64,000 nucleotides of DNA from Oceanospirillales bacterium (GCA_004762125.1 SIHQ01000002.1:248001-312000), one strand, 5' to 3'; shown: positions 44,113 through 55,252, counted from the stretch's first letter. A program made the numbers and translations. Notes: generated by a model from the letters alone, not told the origin.

Positions 44113-47100
44113 AGGGCTCAAAAAACAGTGCCGGTGCAATAACCAACTGCGTTAAAAAATGTTTATTCAGTTCAAAGCGACTTGATTCCAGCTTTGCGTA
44201 ACGACTCTCATCGAAGGGTGGATAGTGCTGCATTATGTTGTGACGATCTTTTGAGGGTGGTAAAGAGACCTCTGAGTCATCATCATCGTTTGGTTCCTGA
44301 GATGAAGCAGTATTATCAACAGCTGGGTCTTGCAGGTTTTCTCCAGTTTGAACATGGGTATTGGTGTGTGGAGGAGGTTGAGTTTGAGAACCTAGTCCAA
44401 GAGGTTTTAAACTTCTTTTACGTTTCCTTTGATTTTCAGGGCTATCGGCAGGATTCTCGGGAGGAGCGGAGGCCTGATCTACGAACTTTGAGAAGGGGGT
44501 TGATGTTAACCCATTAGTATCTGGGGAACTTACCAACCACCAATGTGACTGTTCTAGCCCCTCAGGAGGAGGTAGGAAGTGCCTTGTTGGAAAAGCGAGA
44601 GTGTTGGTCAAAAACACATAATGACCTTGTTCTATTAACCTTAGAATCTCTTCTTGAGACTTTCCATAAAGAAATTGTCTGTGTGTGCTGACCTCACCGT
44701 CATGCCTGCCTATTTTCCAGACGGCATAAACCGGGTAATCAGATGTATAGCCAATAGTGGGTTGAATGATGTAAATCTTTGCGTCAGGGGTCAATTGGTG
44801 TTCTTCAAGCCAATCCAGAAAAGCCGTTAAATATCGGTGAATGAGAGTCATCTCCCTCTTCGGTGACGGTGAGTCAAGAGCTCGCAGGTTTTGAGGAAGG
44901 TGTTTTTTGAGTTTGTCGAGAAGAACGCCGTCATGTTCATTCTCATAAAAATTATGGCTTAAAAATAAATTGTGTTTATTTCTTTTCGCGGCCATGGTGC
45001 CGAGAATCAACCTAAGTAGCTTGAGGTGGTATTCAGAACTGTGATTTCCGGACACGGGTAAAATCTGCTGAAAATGCGAATCAATTGAGCTGGTATAAGT
45101 GTGCCCTGAACTGTGGATAAATTCGAATGGAAAACGGATTACTGCGGAATCCAGTTTTTGGCGTTTTGCTGTTCCTGGTTCCTGATAGGAAGGTTGAGTG
45201 CTTTCTGGTGAGAGCTGATGTGATGTATCTACCAAGCTCCATTGAGAGCACCTGTGCAAAGCGTGGAGCTGTCTTGAGTGGCAGGCCAGAGTTAAAGTGT
45301 TCGGCAAGTGGCTGGCTTGTCTTATTTCATCCTCTTTTGTTAAAACACTGAGCACTTTGACGGCTGAAGAATTTTCATCGGATGCCTGATCATCTCTGCC
45401 TATGGTCTCGGCTCTTAGTTCTGATTCTAGTGTGTAGTGAAGTAGTAGTATTTGTAAATCAACTTCAGCGTTCTCATGAAAACGTTGGATCAGTTCTGGC
45501 AGGAAGCTAATAGGTCGGGTGTTTGAACTACTGGTGATGTCAAAGAAAGGAAAAGATTCAAGGAGCATCTGCCCAATATCTTCTATCTCGTTTTCTATCC
45601 AGACGTCTTTATCGGGAAAAAGCTGTTTAAGCAATTTCATAATGACACCTGTAGAGTTTTTCTGCTCACAGGGAAGTAAACTGAGTTCCGTTTGTATAGC
45701 CAGGGCATTACTTAACTCTACTGAAGACAGAGGTTCGCTGGTGTGATAAGAAAGCAAATCTGTCAATGGCTCTGTTGGAGAATTGGCGCTGGTGAATTTA
45801 GTAGGAAGTTTTCGTCTTTTTTGCTTGATGGTCTTTATGTAGTTGGCCAGAGCTAGGGCTAGATCATCAAGGACAAAGTCTATCCCTTTAATGTCTTGCT
45901 CTGGTCTGTTAAGGCAACTGGAAATCAACCTTTCTGGAAAACCTGCCCTCAGCGCAGATTTCGGATTTCTTTGGATCTTTGATATGGAATCTTCTTTGCG
46001 ATATTGCCTGATAAATGAAGTCGGATCTGAGAAGATTTGTTGGAGACGATGCTCTGCAAGTTTTGCCCTTTCTTCATGCATGTCATAGGTCACGTCTGGC
46101 ATATCAGCAGGCTTTGGCAAGCTAGCCAATGCATGTGAAGTGCCTGCATCCTTCAGAATAAGTGCTCTGGCCATGGAGTAGATAGATTGAATACGTCTAT
46201 TACGATCGGTCAATTCAGGGTGTTGTTTTTCTACACAGTCGTACTCAGAATATTCCTCTTCCAGTTTTTCAAGCTCCAGAAGTAGTATTGCCAGAAAAAA
46301 AATACGACGATGTAAAGGATTGTTGGCAAGGGATCTTATGTTGGTTTCAAAACTCTGAAAGATATCAGTTATCAGCCTGTTTGCTGGTGTCACTTCCGAT
46401 CCAACTGACCAGAAAGAGGGATGCATATCGATGACCTTTATGCCGTCTTCAGTAAAAACAAAATTTCCCCAGTTGGCATCCAGGCCCAGTTGTATTCCAG
46501 TCAGGCTTTGACAGTTGCTGGTGAGCTGACTGAAATTAAAAACATCACAACGACCCAGTAAATCCAGAATGTCTTGCAGGTGCTGTTGAATCTGAGTAGG
46601 AGAAGTTTCAGGTGACAGCAGTATGCTCCTGACCAAGGTGTGTTCAGCTGCTGCTTGCTGCACGCCGTATACTCTGGTGTCACTTCTTCCTCCGTTATAA
46701 ACAGGAATAAATTTAATCAACTCCAAGGGGATCTCAGCGGCCTTTAAAAGGTATTTATTAAAATCCAGAGAGTTCAGAGCTTGCTGGGTATCTCTTCCAT
46801 CTTTACAGGGTCTGCGCATGCGTTTAAATACCCAGCAAGGCAGGTCATAGGGAATGCTGACCTGGGTCGCGACCCCTGAGCCGGAATATTCAGCCATAAG
46901 CGGGTTGGATTCTGGTGTTGAATAACTTGAGAAACGTTCGTATTCCGTTAGAAACAGTTCCAATCTGTTACTTTCAAGCTCTCGTAACACTCTAGGGCTC
47001 AGGAGTTCAGAGTTGTAAGGAACGGATTCTTGGCCGGTAAGGACAGAGCTGACCTTAATCGCGATTTCTACGGTAACCGTTTGAGTTGTTATTTCCGATT

Positions 47101-48040
47101 GAAAGACCATATTTCCCTCTTCAAAATTGAGTGAAGGTTTCGGAATTCTAATTGTCATTGGGCGGCTGATTATAAGAAACAGAGCGCTGGAATCAGGCCG
47201 TTCATACCCATGTCTTATGGATATTCGAGGCAACGCTCTGTCACTCAGTCTTATATAGGTTCTTGGATAGTTAGGGCGATACACTCCATCATTGTCGTAA
47301 CTGAAGTGTTTGTTGTATTTAGGCTCATGGATACCGTAGCTTTGATCTTTTGATTCGCTATCCTCGATGATGGGATAAGCTACGCATTCAGGCATGTTTC
47401 CCTCAATTAAGGGGTTACTGAAGCTCAGGGGGTGAGAAGAAAACTCTCTTGGATACGGTGTGGCAGCGGGTGTCTGTTGAAAAAAATTGGGCTCAGGTTC
47501 GGTTGAGATAAAGAGCATCGACTTTGAATTCTGTTTGGAACCATCTTCTGTTATCTGCTGCTGAGGACGGTTGCTGTGTAAGTAATAGACCTGATGCAAG
47601 CGGTTCTTAACTAAGATAGTACTTCTCTCCTTGGGAGTATTGCAGGAGGCTGCTTCTTGACTATCGTCATCATAAAAAAAACGGTCATCTTCATCTTCAT
47701 CTTCATCTTCATCTTCATCTTCATCTTTGCTTTTGGTATCCGGCTCTTCATCACTAACGTCTTCGCAATCTTCACCCTGTACCGAGTCCTCATCCAGTAA
47801 TGAGTCCGTTTCCATAAACATAGTCGGGTGCTTTTTGATGAAAACGGTGGTGATAAAGTCCTGAAACTCGTCAGTATCAATAATGTTAGAAATGTAGGTC
47901 AGTAGATCTGTAAGTTCACGGGCTCCCTGAGCCTCCGCTGAAACAGGCTGAAGTGTTGTGACTCCTATGCATATCATTAGAAGCAGGCTGGCAAAGCCCT
48001 TTTGGAGCGCTACTTTCAGAACCAATGTACTTTTTAACAA
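44063..48040 (-). CDS. Exported giant orphan with kinase-like pattern (1325 aa)
   Basis: A 1325-residue protein with a signal peptide ([22 protein letters not shown]). Residues 82-127 are very acidic, with a run of DE repeats at about 106-119. Residues 400-560 suggest a kinase-like core: Lys406 in CWVFKRMRR, then [12 protein letters not shown] with Asp521 and Asn526 (spacing five, as in HRDxxxxN), then [10 protein letters not shown] with Asp538 in the DFG place. This is only a pattern match. The C-terminus is Pro/Lys-rich. Function unknown; periplasmic or secreted. The stop lies 50 bases inside ruvB, a large convergent overlap. Confidence 0.65.
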   Translation of the reverse strand: MLKSTLVLKVALQKGFASLLLMICIGVTTLQPVSAEAQGARELTDLLTYISNIIDTDEFQDFITTVFIKKHPTMFMETDSLLDEDSVQGEDCEDVSDEEPDTKSKDEDEDEDEDEDEDDRFFYDDDSQEAASCNTPKERSTILVKNRLHQVYYLHSNRPQQQITEDGSKQNSKSMLFISTEPEPNFFQQTPAATPYPREFSSHPLSFSNPLIEGNMPECVAYPIIEDSESKDQSYGIHEPKYNKHFSYDNDGVYRPNYPRTYIRLSDRALPRISIRHGYERPDSSALFLIISRPMTIRIPKPSLNFEEGNMVFQSEITTQTVTVEIAIKVSSVLTGQESVPYNSELLSPRVLRELESNRLELFLTEYERFSSYSTPESNPLMAEYSGSGVATQVSIPYDLPCWVFKRMRRPCKDGRDTQQALNSLDFNKYLLKAAEIPLELIKFIPVYNGGRSDTRVYGVQQAAAEHTLVRSILLSPETSPTQIQQHLQDILDLLGRCDVFNFSQLTSNCQSLTGIQLGLDANWGNFVFTEDGIKVIDMHPSFWSVGSEVTPANRLITDIFQSFETNIRSLANNPLHRRIFFLAILLLELEKLEEEYSEYDCVEKQHPELTDRNRRIQSIYSMARALILKDAGTSHALASLPKPADMPDVTYDMHEERAKLAEHRLQQIFSDPTSFIRQYRKEDSISKIQRNPKSALRAGFPERLISSCLNRPEQDIKGIDFVLDDLALALANYIKTIKQKRRKLPTKFTSANSPTEPLTDLLSYHTSEPLSSVELSNALAIQTELSLLPCEQKNSTGVIMKLLKQLFPDKDVWIENEIEDIGQMLLESFPFFDITSSSNTRPISFLPELIQRFHENAEVDLQILLLHYTLESELRAETIGRDDQASDENSSAVKVLSVLTKEDEIRQASHLPNTLTLACHSRQLHALHRCSQWSLVDTSHQLSPESTQPSYQEPGTAKRQKLDSAVIRFPFEFIHSSGHTYTSSIDSHFQQILPVSGNHSSEYHLKLLRLILGTMAAKRNKHNLFLSHNFYENEHDGVLLDKLKKHLPQNLRALDSPSPKREMTLIHRYLTAFLDWLEEHQLTPDAKIYIIQPTIGYTSDYPVYAVWKIGRHDGEVSTHRQFLYGKSQEEILRLIEQGHYVFLTNTLAFPTRHFLPPPEGLEQSHWWLVSSPDTNGLTSTPFSKFVDQASAPPENPADSPENQRKRKRSLKPLGLGSQTQPPPHTNTHVQTGENLQDPAVDNTASSQEPNDDDDSEVSLPPSKDRHNIMQHYPPFDESRYAKLESSRFELNKHFLTQLVIAPALFFEPFILLKHHSQNAGKHAW
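47685..47726. repeat. Hexanucleotide microsatellite (seven copies)
   Basis: TCATCT is repeated seven times without change inside the 1325-residue gene, encoding alternating Asp and Glu on the minus strand. As the unit is six bases, copy-number changes keep the frame and only alter the acidic tract length. Confidence 0.9.
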
Positions 48041-48253
48041 TCAATACAAACCCCGCATAGATAAGAACTTAAATATAGATAGATATGTCAGGTAGTAAAT
48101 AAAACAGAGAAAGCTATCAGGTATTAATTGGCGCTGGCGGTGAATGAAGGCTACTTTAATCACGTCTAAGGGCGTGTTGATTTCAAATACGAGCTGCTCA
48201 GGAAAGGGATGTTTGGATTTTTTGTGTTGTACGGCTGTTTGTAAAAATACTCT

Positions 48254-51200
48254 ATGTCTACATCTATTCGGCAAAAAATTGCTCTCTTCACTCTTTTGCC
48301 CGTTGTTCTTCTCTACAGCCTTATTACGGCTGTTTTTATTGATTTTTCCTTTAAGGCTGGTACAGCAGAAGTCAGCAGACGTCATCTTGAACAAAGCTGG
48401 CATTATGCTTCTGTTATTGATGGCCATCTTCGGGAAATACTGACAGGAAGTCAGGCACTGGCTCTTGAAATGAGCTTTACCGATGAACCAGACTTTGAAC
48501 ACCTGTACTTGCTGGCAGCGGGTCTCTACAGGACCGTTGAGTCTGTTATTGGCGTGGGAGTTTTATGCCGAGAGGTAAGTTGTGAATCAGCTTACTGGAA
48601 AAACAGCAGTGATGAATCTGCTGAAAAGAAAAGTGATAAAAGCGCTCTGCCGAACATTCCCGAAGAAATACTTAATCAGGTTTTATCAGAAACAGATAAT
48701 AGAACCATCTGGTACACAAGTCCGGATGTGTCCAGCTCAGAATCAGGTTTTATTACCACGTTGCTGGTGGCCAGTGGCAACAGTAATCAGGCGTTGAGAG
48801 TTGATATCGATGCCTCAAGATTATTTACCCCGTTGACCTGGAACAGTGAACGAACGCGTTTAATTATTCTGAACCACGAGGGTGTCTCTGTTTATTCAAA
48901 CGGTATTACTCTTCGCAACAACAAAAGTCTGAGTGATTTCGTTGAATCCGGTCCCTGTGAAGCATTCAGTCAGATTAACTCCACCAGTGAATTCACAGGG
49001 CAACAGTTGGGTGAGTACCTGTTTAATCCTCTAAGAAAAAGCGCGGATAAACCCTGTTCCGTTTTTCAGGAAGCTCATCAGAGAGTCATAGAGCAGGGAG
49101 AGTCGGTCAACTTTAGGGTAAGTATTCGAGGGGACATTAAATGGGTCACAGCATTACAGCTTCCTTTAACTGGGTGGTACCTAAGTATCAGTATGCTGAA
49201 CGAAGAGCTGATGGGGAGCGTGTTAGATCGGGCTCTTCTCAGTTTGCTGGTAACGCTTCTGGGGCTGATAGGAATATCTGTCTGTCTTTGGTGGGTCTCA
49301 GGTCGTATCACAAAACCATTGAATCAATTGAAAGAGAGGATAACCAGCTACATCACTATTCCCGATGACGTTGAGTCAATGACTTCTGAAGGGGATGAAG
49401 CGGTAAGCCTGAGCAACTGTTTTGATACACTGATAGCCAGCCTGCGGGACAGGGAAAATCAACTACAGAAAGTTAGAGCAAATAACGTTGGTCACCTGGT
49501 CGATCAAATTGAGGGTCGATATTTTTATTTTCACCTAGATGCCAGCGGACAGACGTTGAATATCAGTCATTCCGTTCAGGCTGTTCTCGGTTACTCGGAA
49601 GAGGAGATAGGGCAAAGCTTGAAGGACTGTCTCACCGACAGCGAACTTAACAAAAACTTTTCACAACGGCTTGCACTGATTGCTTCAGGTGAAAGCCCGG
49701 AAACCTTTGAAGTAGAGATGCGGCACAAAAACGGTGAAACAAAACGCATTGAGTTGTTCTGTACCTCCACCAGTGAACTGATTGATCAGGGTATTTTCAT
49801 TGAAGGTCTGGGTAATGATATTTCCGAGCGTAAAAGGATTGAATCCGAACTTCTTAATGCTAAACAAAGTGCAGAGCAGGCCAGTCAGGCCAAGTCTATG
49901 TTTCTTTCCAATATCAGTCATGAGCTGAGAACGCCAATGAATGGAGTGCTCGGTTATGCTCAGCTGTTGTTAATGGATAAGAAGCTACCTGAGTCGTCCA
50001 GAAAAAACCTGCAGGCTTTGGAAGAATGCGGTTTGCACCTGATGACTTTGATCAATGACATTCTTGATATTACAAAAATAGAAAGTAGTGGTGTCACTCT
50101 GTCGCCTCAGCCTTTTTTCTTGAAGCCGGCTTTGAACATGGTTGTTGCCAGTGTTCGGCATTCTATCAAAGAAAAAGATGTTGTACTGAAGCTGGAGCTT
50201 GATGAAAACATTCCGGCAGAGATCATTGCCGATAACATTAAGCTACGACAGGTGCTCATCAATCTAACAGGCAATGCGGTTAAATTCACTCGGGAAGGCG
50301 AAGTTAATATCACTGTAATGTTGAAACAAGATCGGATACTTTTTTCGGTGAAGGACAGTGGTATAGGAATACCTGAAGATCGGCAATCAGATTTGTTCAA
50401 ACCTTTTACACAGTTGCACAGTGACCCTTCGGTCGGTGGTACGGGGCTGGGGTTAGCTATCAGCTATCGACTGGTAAAAGCAATGGGAGAAGAGCTCAGG
50501 GTTGTCAGTGAAGAAGGTAAAGGCAGTGAGTTCAGCTTCCTGATGCCATTTGAGTGGGTGCCCAAGAGTTTGAATGTAACGGTTGATGGGCAGGCGGAAG
50601 TGCGGTCGCTTCGTAAAGAGATAGAAGACAGACCTTGTATTCTAGTCGTCGATGATTCGAAAGATAACCGGCAGATGCTTGCTCAGGCACTGAAAAATGA
50701 GAGTTATAACGTGGATTGCTGTGACAGTGGTGAGCAAGCAATCGAGCAATGTCTTGAAGAATCATATGATGTTGTTCTGATGGATTTGAAAATGCCTGTC
50801 ATTAATGGTTATCAGGCAGCTGAAACTATCCTGAAAAACTCAACACAGGATTCCCCACAGATTATTGCCGTAACGGCTGATGTCAGTACAGAGGTCAGTG
50901 AGCGGGTGCAGAAAGCTGGCATGGTCGGTTTGGTCGCTAAACCGGTCATATTTTCAGAGTTATTTGGCAAGATAAATGAGCTTCTGGTTGTTGATATAGG
51001 TGACATTCATGATGACCACAAAAAATGGGTGATGGATGAAGTGTGCAGAAACAGGATGACTGAGTTTTTGGAAACAGGGGACCTGGAAGCTTTGGAAAAA
51101 CTCGCTCTTAATTGGCAGCAACAAGAGGTTTATGGTGGTCTGCCAAATAAAATAATCGAACTGTGCCGTAGTTTTGAAATTGAAAAGCTTGAAAAACTGG

Positions 51201-51262
51201 TGGCCGGAGATAGTTTAAGAGGGCAGGAGATCAGTCTGCAGACTTACTATCAGGGAAGATAA
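48254..51262 (+). CDS. Hybrid sensor histidine kinase/response regulator
   Basis: A 1002-residue inner-membrane signalling protein. A membrane helix at about 14-36 and another near 325-345 enclose a periplasmic sensor of about 290 residues. A HAMP-like linker and a PAS domain (about 420-530) follow, then HisKA with phospho-acceptor His556 in NISHELRTPMNG, a HATPase domain with DSGIGIPEDRQSDLF and GGTGLGLAISYRL, and a receiver domain with Asp844 in VVLMDLKMPVING. No HPt domain is evident after it. Signal and output are unknown. The gene is divergent from the 1325-residue orphan and 53 bases before ybgC. No clear ribosome-binding site precedes the ATG. Confidence 0.9.
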   Translation: MSTSIRQKIALFTLLPVVLLYSLITAVFIDFSFKAGTAEVSRRHLEQSWHYASVIDGHLREILTGSQALALEMSFTDEPDFEHLYLLAAGLYRTVESVIGVGVLCREVSCESAYWKNSSDESAEKKSDKSALPNIPEEILNQVLSETDNRTIWYTSPDVSSSESGFITTLLVASGNSNQALRVDIDASRLFTPLTWNSERTRLIILNHEGVSVYSNGITLRNNKSLSDFVESGPCEAFSQINSTSEFTGQQLGEYLFNPLRKSADKPCSVFQEAHQRVIEQGESVNFRVSIRGDIKWVTALQLPLTGWYLSISMLNEELMGSVLDRALLSLLVTLLGLIGISVCLWWVSGRITKPLNQLKERITSYITIPDDVESMTSEGDEAVSLSNCFDTLIASLRDRENQLQKVRANNVGHLVDQIEGRYFYFHLDASGQTLNISHSVQAVLGYSEEEIGQSLKDCLTDSELNKNFSQRLALIASGESPETFEVEMRHKNGETKRIELFCTSTSELIDQGIFIEGLGNDISERKRIESELLNAKQSAEQASQAKSMFLSNISHELRTPMNGVLGYAQLLLMDKKLPESSRKNLQALEECGLHLMTLINDILDITKIESSGVTLSPQPFFLKPALNMVVASVRHSIKEKDVVLKLELDENIPAEIIADNIKLRQVLINLTGNAVKFTREGEVNITVMLKQDRILFSVKDSGIGIPEDRQSDLFKPFTQLHSDPSVGGTGLGLAISYRLVKAMGEELRVVSEEGKGSEFSFLMPFEWVPKSLNVTVDGQAEVRSLRKEIEDRPCILVVDDSKDNRQMLAQALKNESYNVDCCDSGEQAIEQCLEESYDVVLMDLKMPVINGYQAAETILKNSTQDSPQIIAVTADVSTEVSERVQKAGMVGLVAKPVIFSELFGKINELLVVDIGDIHDDHKKWVMDEVCRNRMTEFLETGDLEALEKLALNWQQQEVYGGLPNKIIELCRSFEIEKLEKLVAGDSLRGQEISLQTYYQGR

Positions 51263-51315
51263 TAAAAGAACATGTCACAATCGTATTCAGATTATGTCAT
51301 TCAGAGAATTAGGCA

Positions 51316-51729
51316 GTGAGTACGGATAACCGTTTTTCCATTCATGTTCGTGTTTATTATGAAGATACTGATGCCGGAGGCATTGTCTATCATACCAACT
51401 ACCTTAAGTTCATGGAGCGAGCCAGAACCGAGTTTCTCAGGACAACAGGTTATGATCATCAACTGTTGCTGGAACAGCAGCGATTGCTGGTGGTCTCGGA
51501 TGCCAGTATTAAATTCCGGCGTCCGGCAAAGCTGGATGATTTACTGAGGATCACCGCAGAGGTGACTGAAATAAGAAAAGTCAGGCTAACCTTTCAGCAA
51601 AATATCTATCTGGAAGATGAACTCTTGTGCATTGGAGAGTTTGTTATTGGCAGTATTCACAGTGAAACCATGAGGCCTGCTGTGATTACAGAATCCTTAC
51701 GGAATAAAATAACGGCTGTCACAAAATGA
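51316..51729 (+). CDS. ybgC: Tol-Pal system acyl-CoA thioesterase YbgC
   Basis: A 137-residue hotdog-fold thioesterase, first gene of the tol-pal cluster. The signature VYYEDTDAGGIVYHTNYLKFMERARTEFLR contains the catalytic Asp in the DTD segment. The start is GTG at 51316. YbgC hydrolyses acyl-CoA or acyl-ACP and is linked to phospholipid metabolism. tolQ follows 64 bases later. Confidence 0.95.
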   Translation: MSTDNRFSIHVRVYYEDTDAGGIVYHTNYLKFMERARTEFLRTTGYDHQLLLEQQRLLVVSDASIKFRRPAKLDDLLRITAEVTEIRKVRLTFQQNIYLEDELLCIGEFVIGSIHSETMRPAVITESLRNKITAVTK

Positions 51730-51793
51730 TAGATTTTTGGTGTTATAGTCCTTCTGTAGTAACCATTCGACGAACAAAATAAGCGAGGCGTCT

Positions 51794-52480
51794 GTGACGG
51801 AAAGCATGTCAATCTGGTCTCTGGTCAGCAATGCCAGTTGGGTCGTAATTCTGGTCATGTTAATGCTGGTTATGGCATCGATTACTTCCTGGGTCATGAT
51901 TGTCCAGAGAGGTATTTTAATCAGAAATGCCCAGCAACGCATGCACTCATTCGAAGACCGTTTCTGGTCAGGAATGGATCTGACGCAACTTTATCGGGAA
52001 ATTCAGGATGAAACGGCCCCTGAAGGTCTCGAGCAAATCTTTATGTCAGGGTTTAGAGAGTTTTCCCGCCTTCGTAGTCAGGGTACAGAAGATGCTGATG
52101 CCGTGATGGAAGGGACTCAGCGGGCGATGCGGGTCTCAATCTCCCGTGAGCAGGAAAAGCTGGAAGCACACTTACCCTTTTTAGCGACAGTTGGTTCTAC
52201 CAGTCCTTATCTCGGATTGTTTGGTACTGTCGTTGGCATCATGAATTCTTTTCGTGGTCTGGCCAATGTTCAACAAGCGACACTGGCATCGGTAGCTCCT
52301 GGTATTGCTGAAGCCTTGCTGGCAACTGCTATCGGTCTGCTGGCTGCGATTCCTGCTGTTGTCGCCTATAACCGCTATTCAGCCAAAGTAGATGCCTTGT
52401 TGGCCAGTTACGATACCTTTGCCGAAGAGTTCGCCAGTATTTTGCACCGTAAGGTGCACAGTCGCTCCCGTTCAGCCTGA
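51794..52480 (+). CDS. tolQ: Tol-Pal inner-membrane subunit TolQ
   Basis: A 228-residue membrane protein with three helices (residues about 15-38, 135-158, 170-195). With TolR it uses the proton motive force to drive TolA. Signatures include LPFLATVGSTSPYLGLFGTV and GIAEALLATAIGLLAAIPAV. GTG 51794 is used; GAGG lies five bases before it. An internal ATG at 51806 is a less likely start. Confidence 0.95.
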   Translation: MTESMSIWSLVSNASWVVILVMLMLVMASITSWVMIVQRGILIRNAQQRMHSFEDRFWSGMDLTQLYREIQDETAPEGLEQIFMSGFREFSRLRSQGTEDADAVMEGTQRAMRVSISREQEKLEAHLPFLATVGSTSPYLGLFGTVVGIMNSFRGLANVQQATLASVAPGIAEALLATAIGLLAAIPAVVAYNRYSAKVDALLASYDTFAEEFASILHRKVHSRSRSA

Positions 52481-52493
52481 AGGAGATTGACCT

Positions 52494-52937
52494 ATGGCTC
52501 AACGAAGAGTTCGACGCAAACCAATGTCCGAAATCAACATGGTTCCGTTCATTGACGTCATGATGGTGATGCTGGTTGTGTTTATGATCAGTGCGCCCAT
52601 GTTGACTCAAGGGATCAAGGTTGAACTGCCCAGAACCTCCAGTAAGCCCATGCCGCTACCGGATGATGCCAAAACTCTGATTGTTTCAGTGCAATCCAAC
52701 GGTCAATACTTTATTGATCTTGGTTCGGATCATGAAAGCGCCAGCAGTCTTGCTGTCATCAGAACCAAGGTAGCGAAAATTATTTCTGCCAGTCCACAAA
52801 CTCAGGTTCTGATCAAAGGTGATCGGACGGTGGACTATGGTTCAGTCGTTGAGTTGATGTCCGAGTTGCAAAAAGCAGGTGTTGAAGACGTTGGATTGAT
52901 TACTGATCCGGCCTCCCTAAGCGAGGGAGCCGGATAG
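52494..52937 (+). CDS. tolR: Tol-Pal subunit TolR
   Basis: A 147-residue ExbD/TolR-type protein with one helix at about 17-37 carrying the proton-path Asp in PFIDVMMVMLVVFMISAPM, then a periplasmic domain. MSEINMVPF is the usual TolR opening. GAAGGAG lies about eight bases before the ATG, 13 bases after tolQ. Confidence 0.95.
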   Translation: MAQRRVRRKPMSEINMVPFIDVMMVMLVVFMISAPMLTQGIKVELPRTSSKPMPLPDDAKTLIVSVQSNGQYFIDLGSDHESASSLAVIRTKVAKIISASPQTQVLIKGDRTVDYGSVVELMSELQKAGVEDVGLITDPASLSEGAG

Positions 52938-52944
52938 TCGGAAT

Positions 52945-53811
52945 ATGAAGAGTCCACAAAAAAGACAGAGTAGAAAAGGCCGGCAATCATTACCGGAACG
53001 TAGTTTTTTTGGAGGTTATGGCTTAGCCATTTTGGTCTCTTTGCTGCTTCATACTTCGATTGTTGCGGTTCTATTGTATAGCTGGCCTGATGAGAAAAAG
53101 GTAGTCATTACACCACCCAGATCCATTAAAGCCAGTGTGATGGAGATCTCGCAGCCAAAAGCGAAACCTAAGCCTCAAGTTCAAAGCAGCAACAATGATC
53201 AGGCTCGACAACAAGCAGATGATCGAGCCAGAAAAAAGAGGTTAGAGGAGCGCCGTCGTAAGGTTGAGGAGAAGCGACAGAAAGAAGTTGCTCTGAAACG
53301 TCAGAAAGGCGCTCAGGAAAAAGCCAAACGGGAAAAGGCCGAGGCAGAGCGCAAGGAAAAAGAGCGTCAGAAAAAACTGGCTGAAAATAAACGACGCAAG
53401 CAGCAGGACGATCAGCGCCGCAAAGAACAGGAAAGGCTTCAGGCAGCTGAAGATCAAAAGGTAAGAGAGGCGGTCTTATTAGCGGCTGCTGAGCAGGAAG
53501 AAAAAGATCAAGCCAAAGCTGACTATTATGTAGGTGTGTTGAGAGGGTTGGTTGCTCAAAACTGGAACCGTCCACCCAGTGCTCGTAATAACATGGTAGC
53601 TGTTGTTAAGTTACAGCTCTCTGCTTTTGGTGATTTGCTGTCAGTAAAACTGGTTACCAGCAGTGGTGATGATGCCTATGACCGCTCTGTAGTTCAGGCA
53701 ATCCAATTGGCTGCACCCTTTCGAGAGTTGAAAGACCTTGAGCGACGGGTGTTTAATAACAAATTCAAAACTTTTGAATTCAGGTTTAGGCCAGAGGATC
53801 TGGTGAGATGA
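52945..53811 (+). CDS. tolA: Tol-Pal protein TolA
   Basis: A 288-residue protein with one membrane anchor (about 28-48), a Lys/Arg/Gln/Glu-rich helical shaft (about 75-180) and a C-terminal globular domain (about 190-288) that contacts TolB and Pal. The shaft contains repeated RRK/EKRQK/ERKEKERQKK-type segments. It links the TolQR motor with the outer membrane. The stop overlaps the tolB start by four bases (ATGA). Confidence 0.92.
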   Translation: MKSPQKRQSRKGRQSLPERSFFGGYGLAILVSLLLHTSIVAVLLYSWPDEKKVVITPPRSIKASVMEISQPKAKPKPQVQSSNNDQARQQADDRARKKRLEERRRKVEEKRQKEVALKRQKGAQEKAKREKAEAERKEKERQKKLAENKRRKQQDDQRRKEQERLQAAEDQKVREAVLLAAAEQEEKDQAKADYYVGVLRGLVAQNWNRPPSARNNMVAVVKLQLSAFGDLLSVKLVTSSGDDAYDRSVVQAIQLAAPFRELKDLERRVFNNKFKTFEFRFRPEDLVR

Positions 53812-55184
53812 GTAGAACAATACACGATGTGAACTCCTTAGGGAGCAGAAACACGATTGCCCGTTTCTGGTTACTGGCAATGCTGGTGTGTCTTCAGCTG
53901 TTTGCTGTATCAGCGAAGGCAATATTAACGATCGAAGTGACTCAAGGTAATGACAAGGCTGTGAAGGTGGCGGTCGCCCCTTTCAATTGGCAAGGTGAAC
54001 GTCTGCTGTCAGAAGATCTGGCTGGTATTGTAGATAACGACCTAAAGTTGAGCGGTCTGTTTACTCCGTTGCCAAGAGAAGACATGCTGAGTTTTCCATC
54101 AAAAGCGTCTGAAGTCGTTTATCGGGACTGGAACCTGCTGGGAGCCTCTTACTTGGTGACAGGAAAAATCAGCCAGAGTGGCACGATCTATGATGTTTCC
54201 TATCAGCTTTACGATATCGTTCGACAGAAACGAATTGCTACAGGGCGTTTTCGTGGGGTTGAAAGTCAATTAAGAAATTTGGCTCACCGTATCAGTGATT
54301 CTGTGTATCAGAAAATCACGGGGATTCCCGGGGATTTCTCTACCCGAATTCTTTATGTGACAGCCAAGCGTTGGAATGTTGGCCATACTGACTATCGTCT
54401 CAATTACGCCGATGCTGATGGTCAGCGTCAGCGTGAAGTCGTTCGTTCTCGTGAACCGATCCTTTCTCCGGCTTGGTCTCCGGATGGCTCCAAAGTAGCT
54501 TATGTGTCTTTTGAAACCGGAAGACCTGCCATTTACGTTCAGGAACTGGCTACAGGGAAGCGTGAAAAAGTAACAGGATTTAAAGGCTTGAACAGTTCCC
54601 CGGTTTTTTCTCCAGATGGAAAGTGGCTAGCACTGGTGTTGTCCAAAGGAGATAACCCGGATATCTACGTGAAGAATCTGGAAACCGGCAAACTGAGTCA
54701 ACTGACCCGTCATTTCTCCATCGATACTGAGCCTGACTGGATGCCTGATGGCAAGAGTCTTGTCTTTACCTCGAACCGTGGCGGTAGTGCCCAGATTTAT
54801 CAGCTGGGTGTTCAGGTACAGCCTGATGGCACCATGACAGCTGATGACAAACCTGTAAGGCTAACTTTCAAGGGTAAATTTAATGCCCGTGCCAAGGTTT
54901 TTCCTGATGGTAAATCCCTAACTCTGGTTCACAAGGGTAAAGGTGCGGATGCCTTTAATATCGCCGTGCTGGATCTTGATACTAATCGTTTGAGGCTTCT
55001 GACGTCTGCAAGACTGGAAGATTCACCTAGTGTTTCTCCCGGTGGTCGACGCCTGATCTATGCCGTTCAGGGTGGAGAGCAGGGCGAGTTGGCAATTGTT
55101 ACGGCTGATGGCCGCGTGAAATACCGACTGCCCTCTGCCGAAGGCGATGTCCGTGAGCCTGTGTGGGGGCCAGCACGGGATTAA
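53808..55184 (+). CDS. tolB: Tol-Pal periplasmic protein TolB
   Basis: A 458-residue protein with an N-terminal signal (RFWLLAMLVCLQLFAVSAKA), an N-terminal alpha/beta domain (VAVAPFNWQG) and a six-bladed beta-propeller with repeats such as AWSPDGSKVAYVSFETGRPA, VFSPDGKWLALVLSK and PDWMPDGKSLVFTSNRGG. TolB binds Pal and TolA. The start overlaps tolA by four bases. Confidence 0.96.
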   Translation: MSRTIHDVNSLGSRNTIARFWLLAMLVCLQLFAVSAKAILTIEVTQGNDKAVKVAVAPFNWQGERLLSEDLAGIVDNDLKLSGLFTPLPREDMLSFPSKASEVVYRDWNLLGASYLVTGKISQSGTIYDVSYQLYDIVRQKRIATGRFRGVESQLRNLAHRISDSVYQKITGIPGDFSTRILYVTAKRWNVGHTDYRLNYADADGQRQREVVRSREPILSPAWSPDGSKVAYVSFETGRPAIYVQELATGKREKVTGFKGLNSSPVFSPDGKWLALVLSKGDNPDIYVKNLETGKLSQLTRHFSIDTEPDWMPDGKSLVFTSNRGGSAQIYQLGVQVQPDGTMTADDKPVRLTFKGKFNARAKVFPDGKSLTLVHKGKGADAFNIAVLDLDTNRLRLLTSARLEDSPSVSPGGRRLIYAVQGGEQGELAIVTADGRVKYRLPSAEGDVREPVWGPARD

Positions 55185-55216
55185 TTCGGTTGACTTAGTT
55201 TGCGATGAGTGTTTTT

Positions 55217-55252
55217 GGGAAACCGGATAAACCTCTTTTATTTCGGTTTCCC
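55217..55252. repeat. Hairpin between tolB and pal
   Basis: GGGAAACCG (55217-55225) and CGGTTTCCC (55244-55252) form a perfect nine-base stem with an 18-base loop. There is no T run. The tolB-pal gap (55185-55503, 319 bases) holds no other gene that I can support; a second promoter for pal is possible. Confidence 0.5.
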
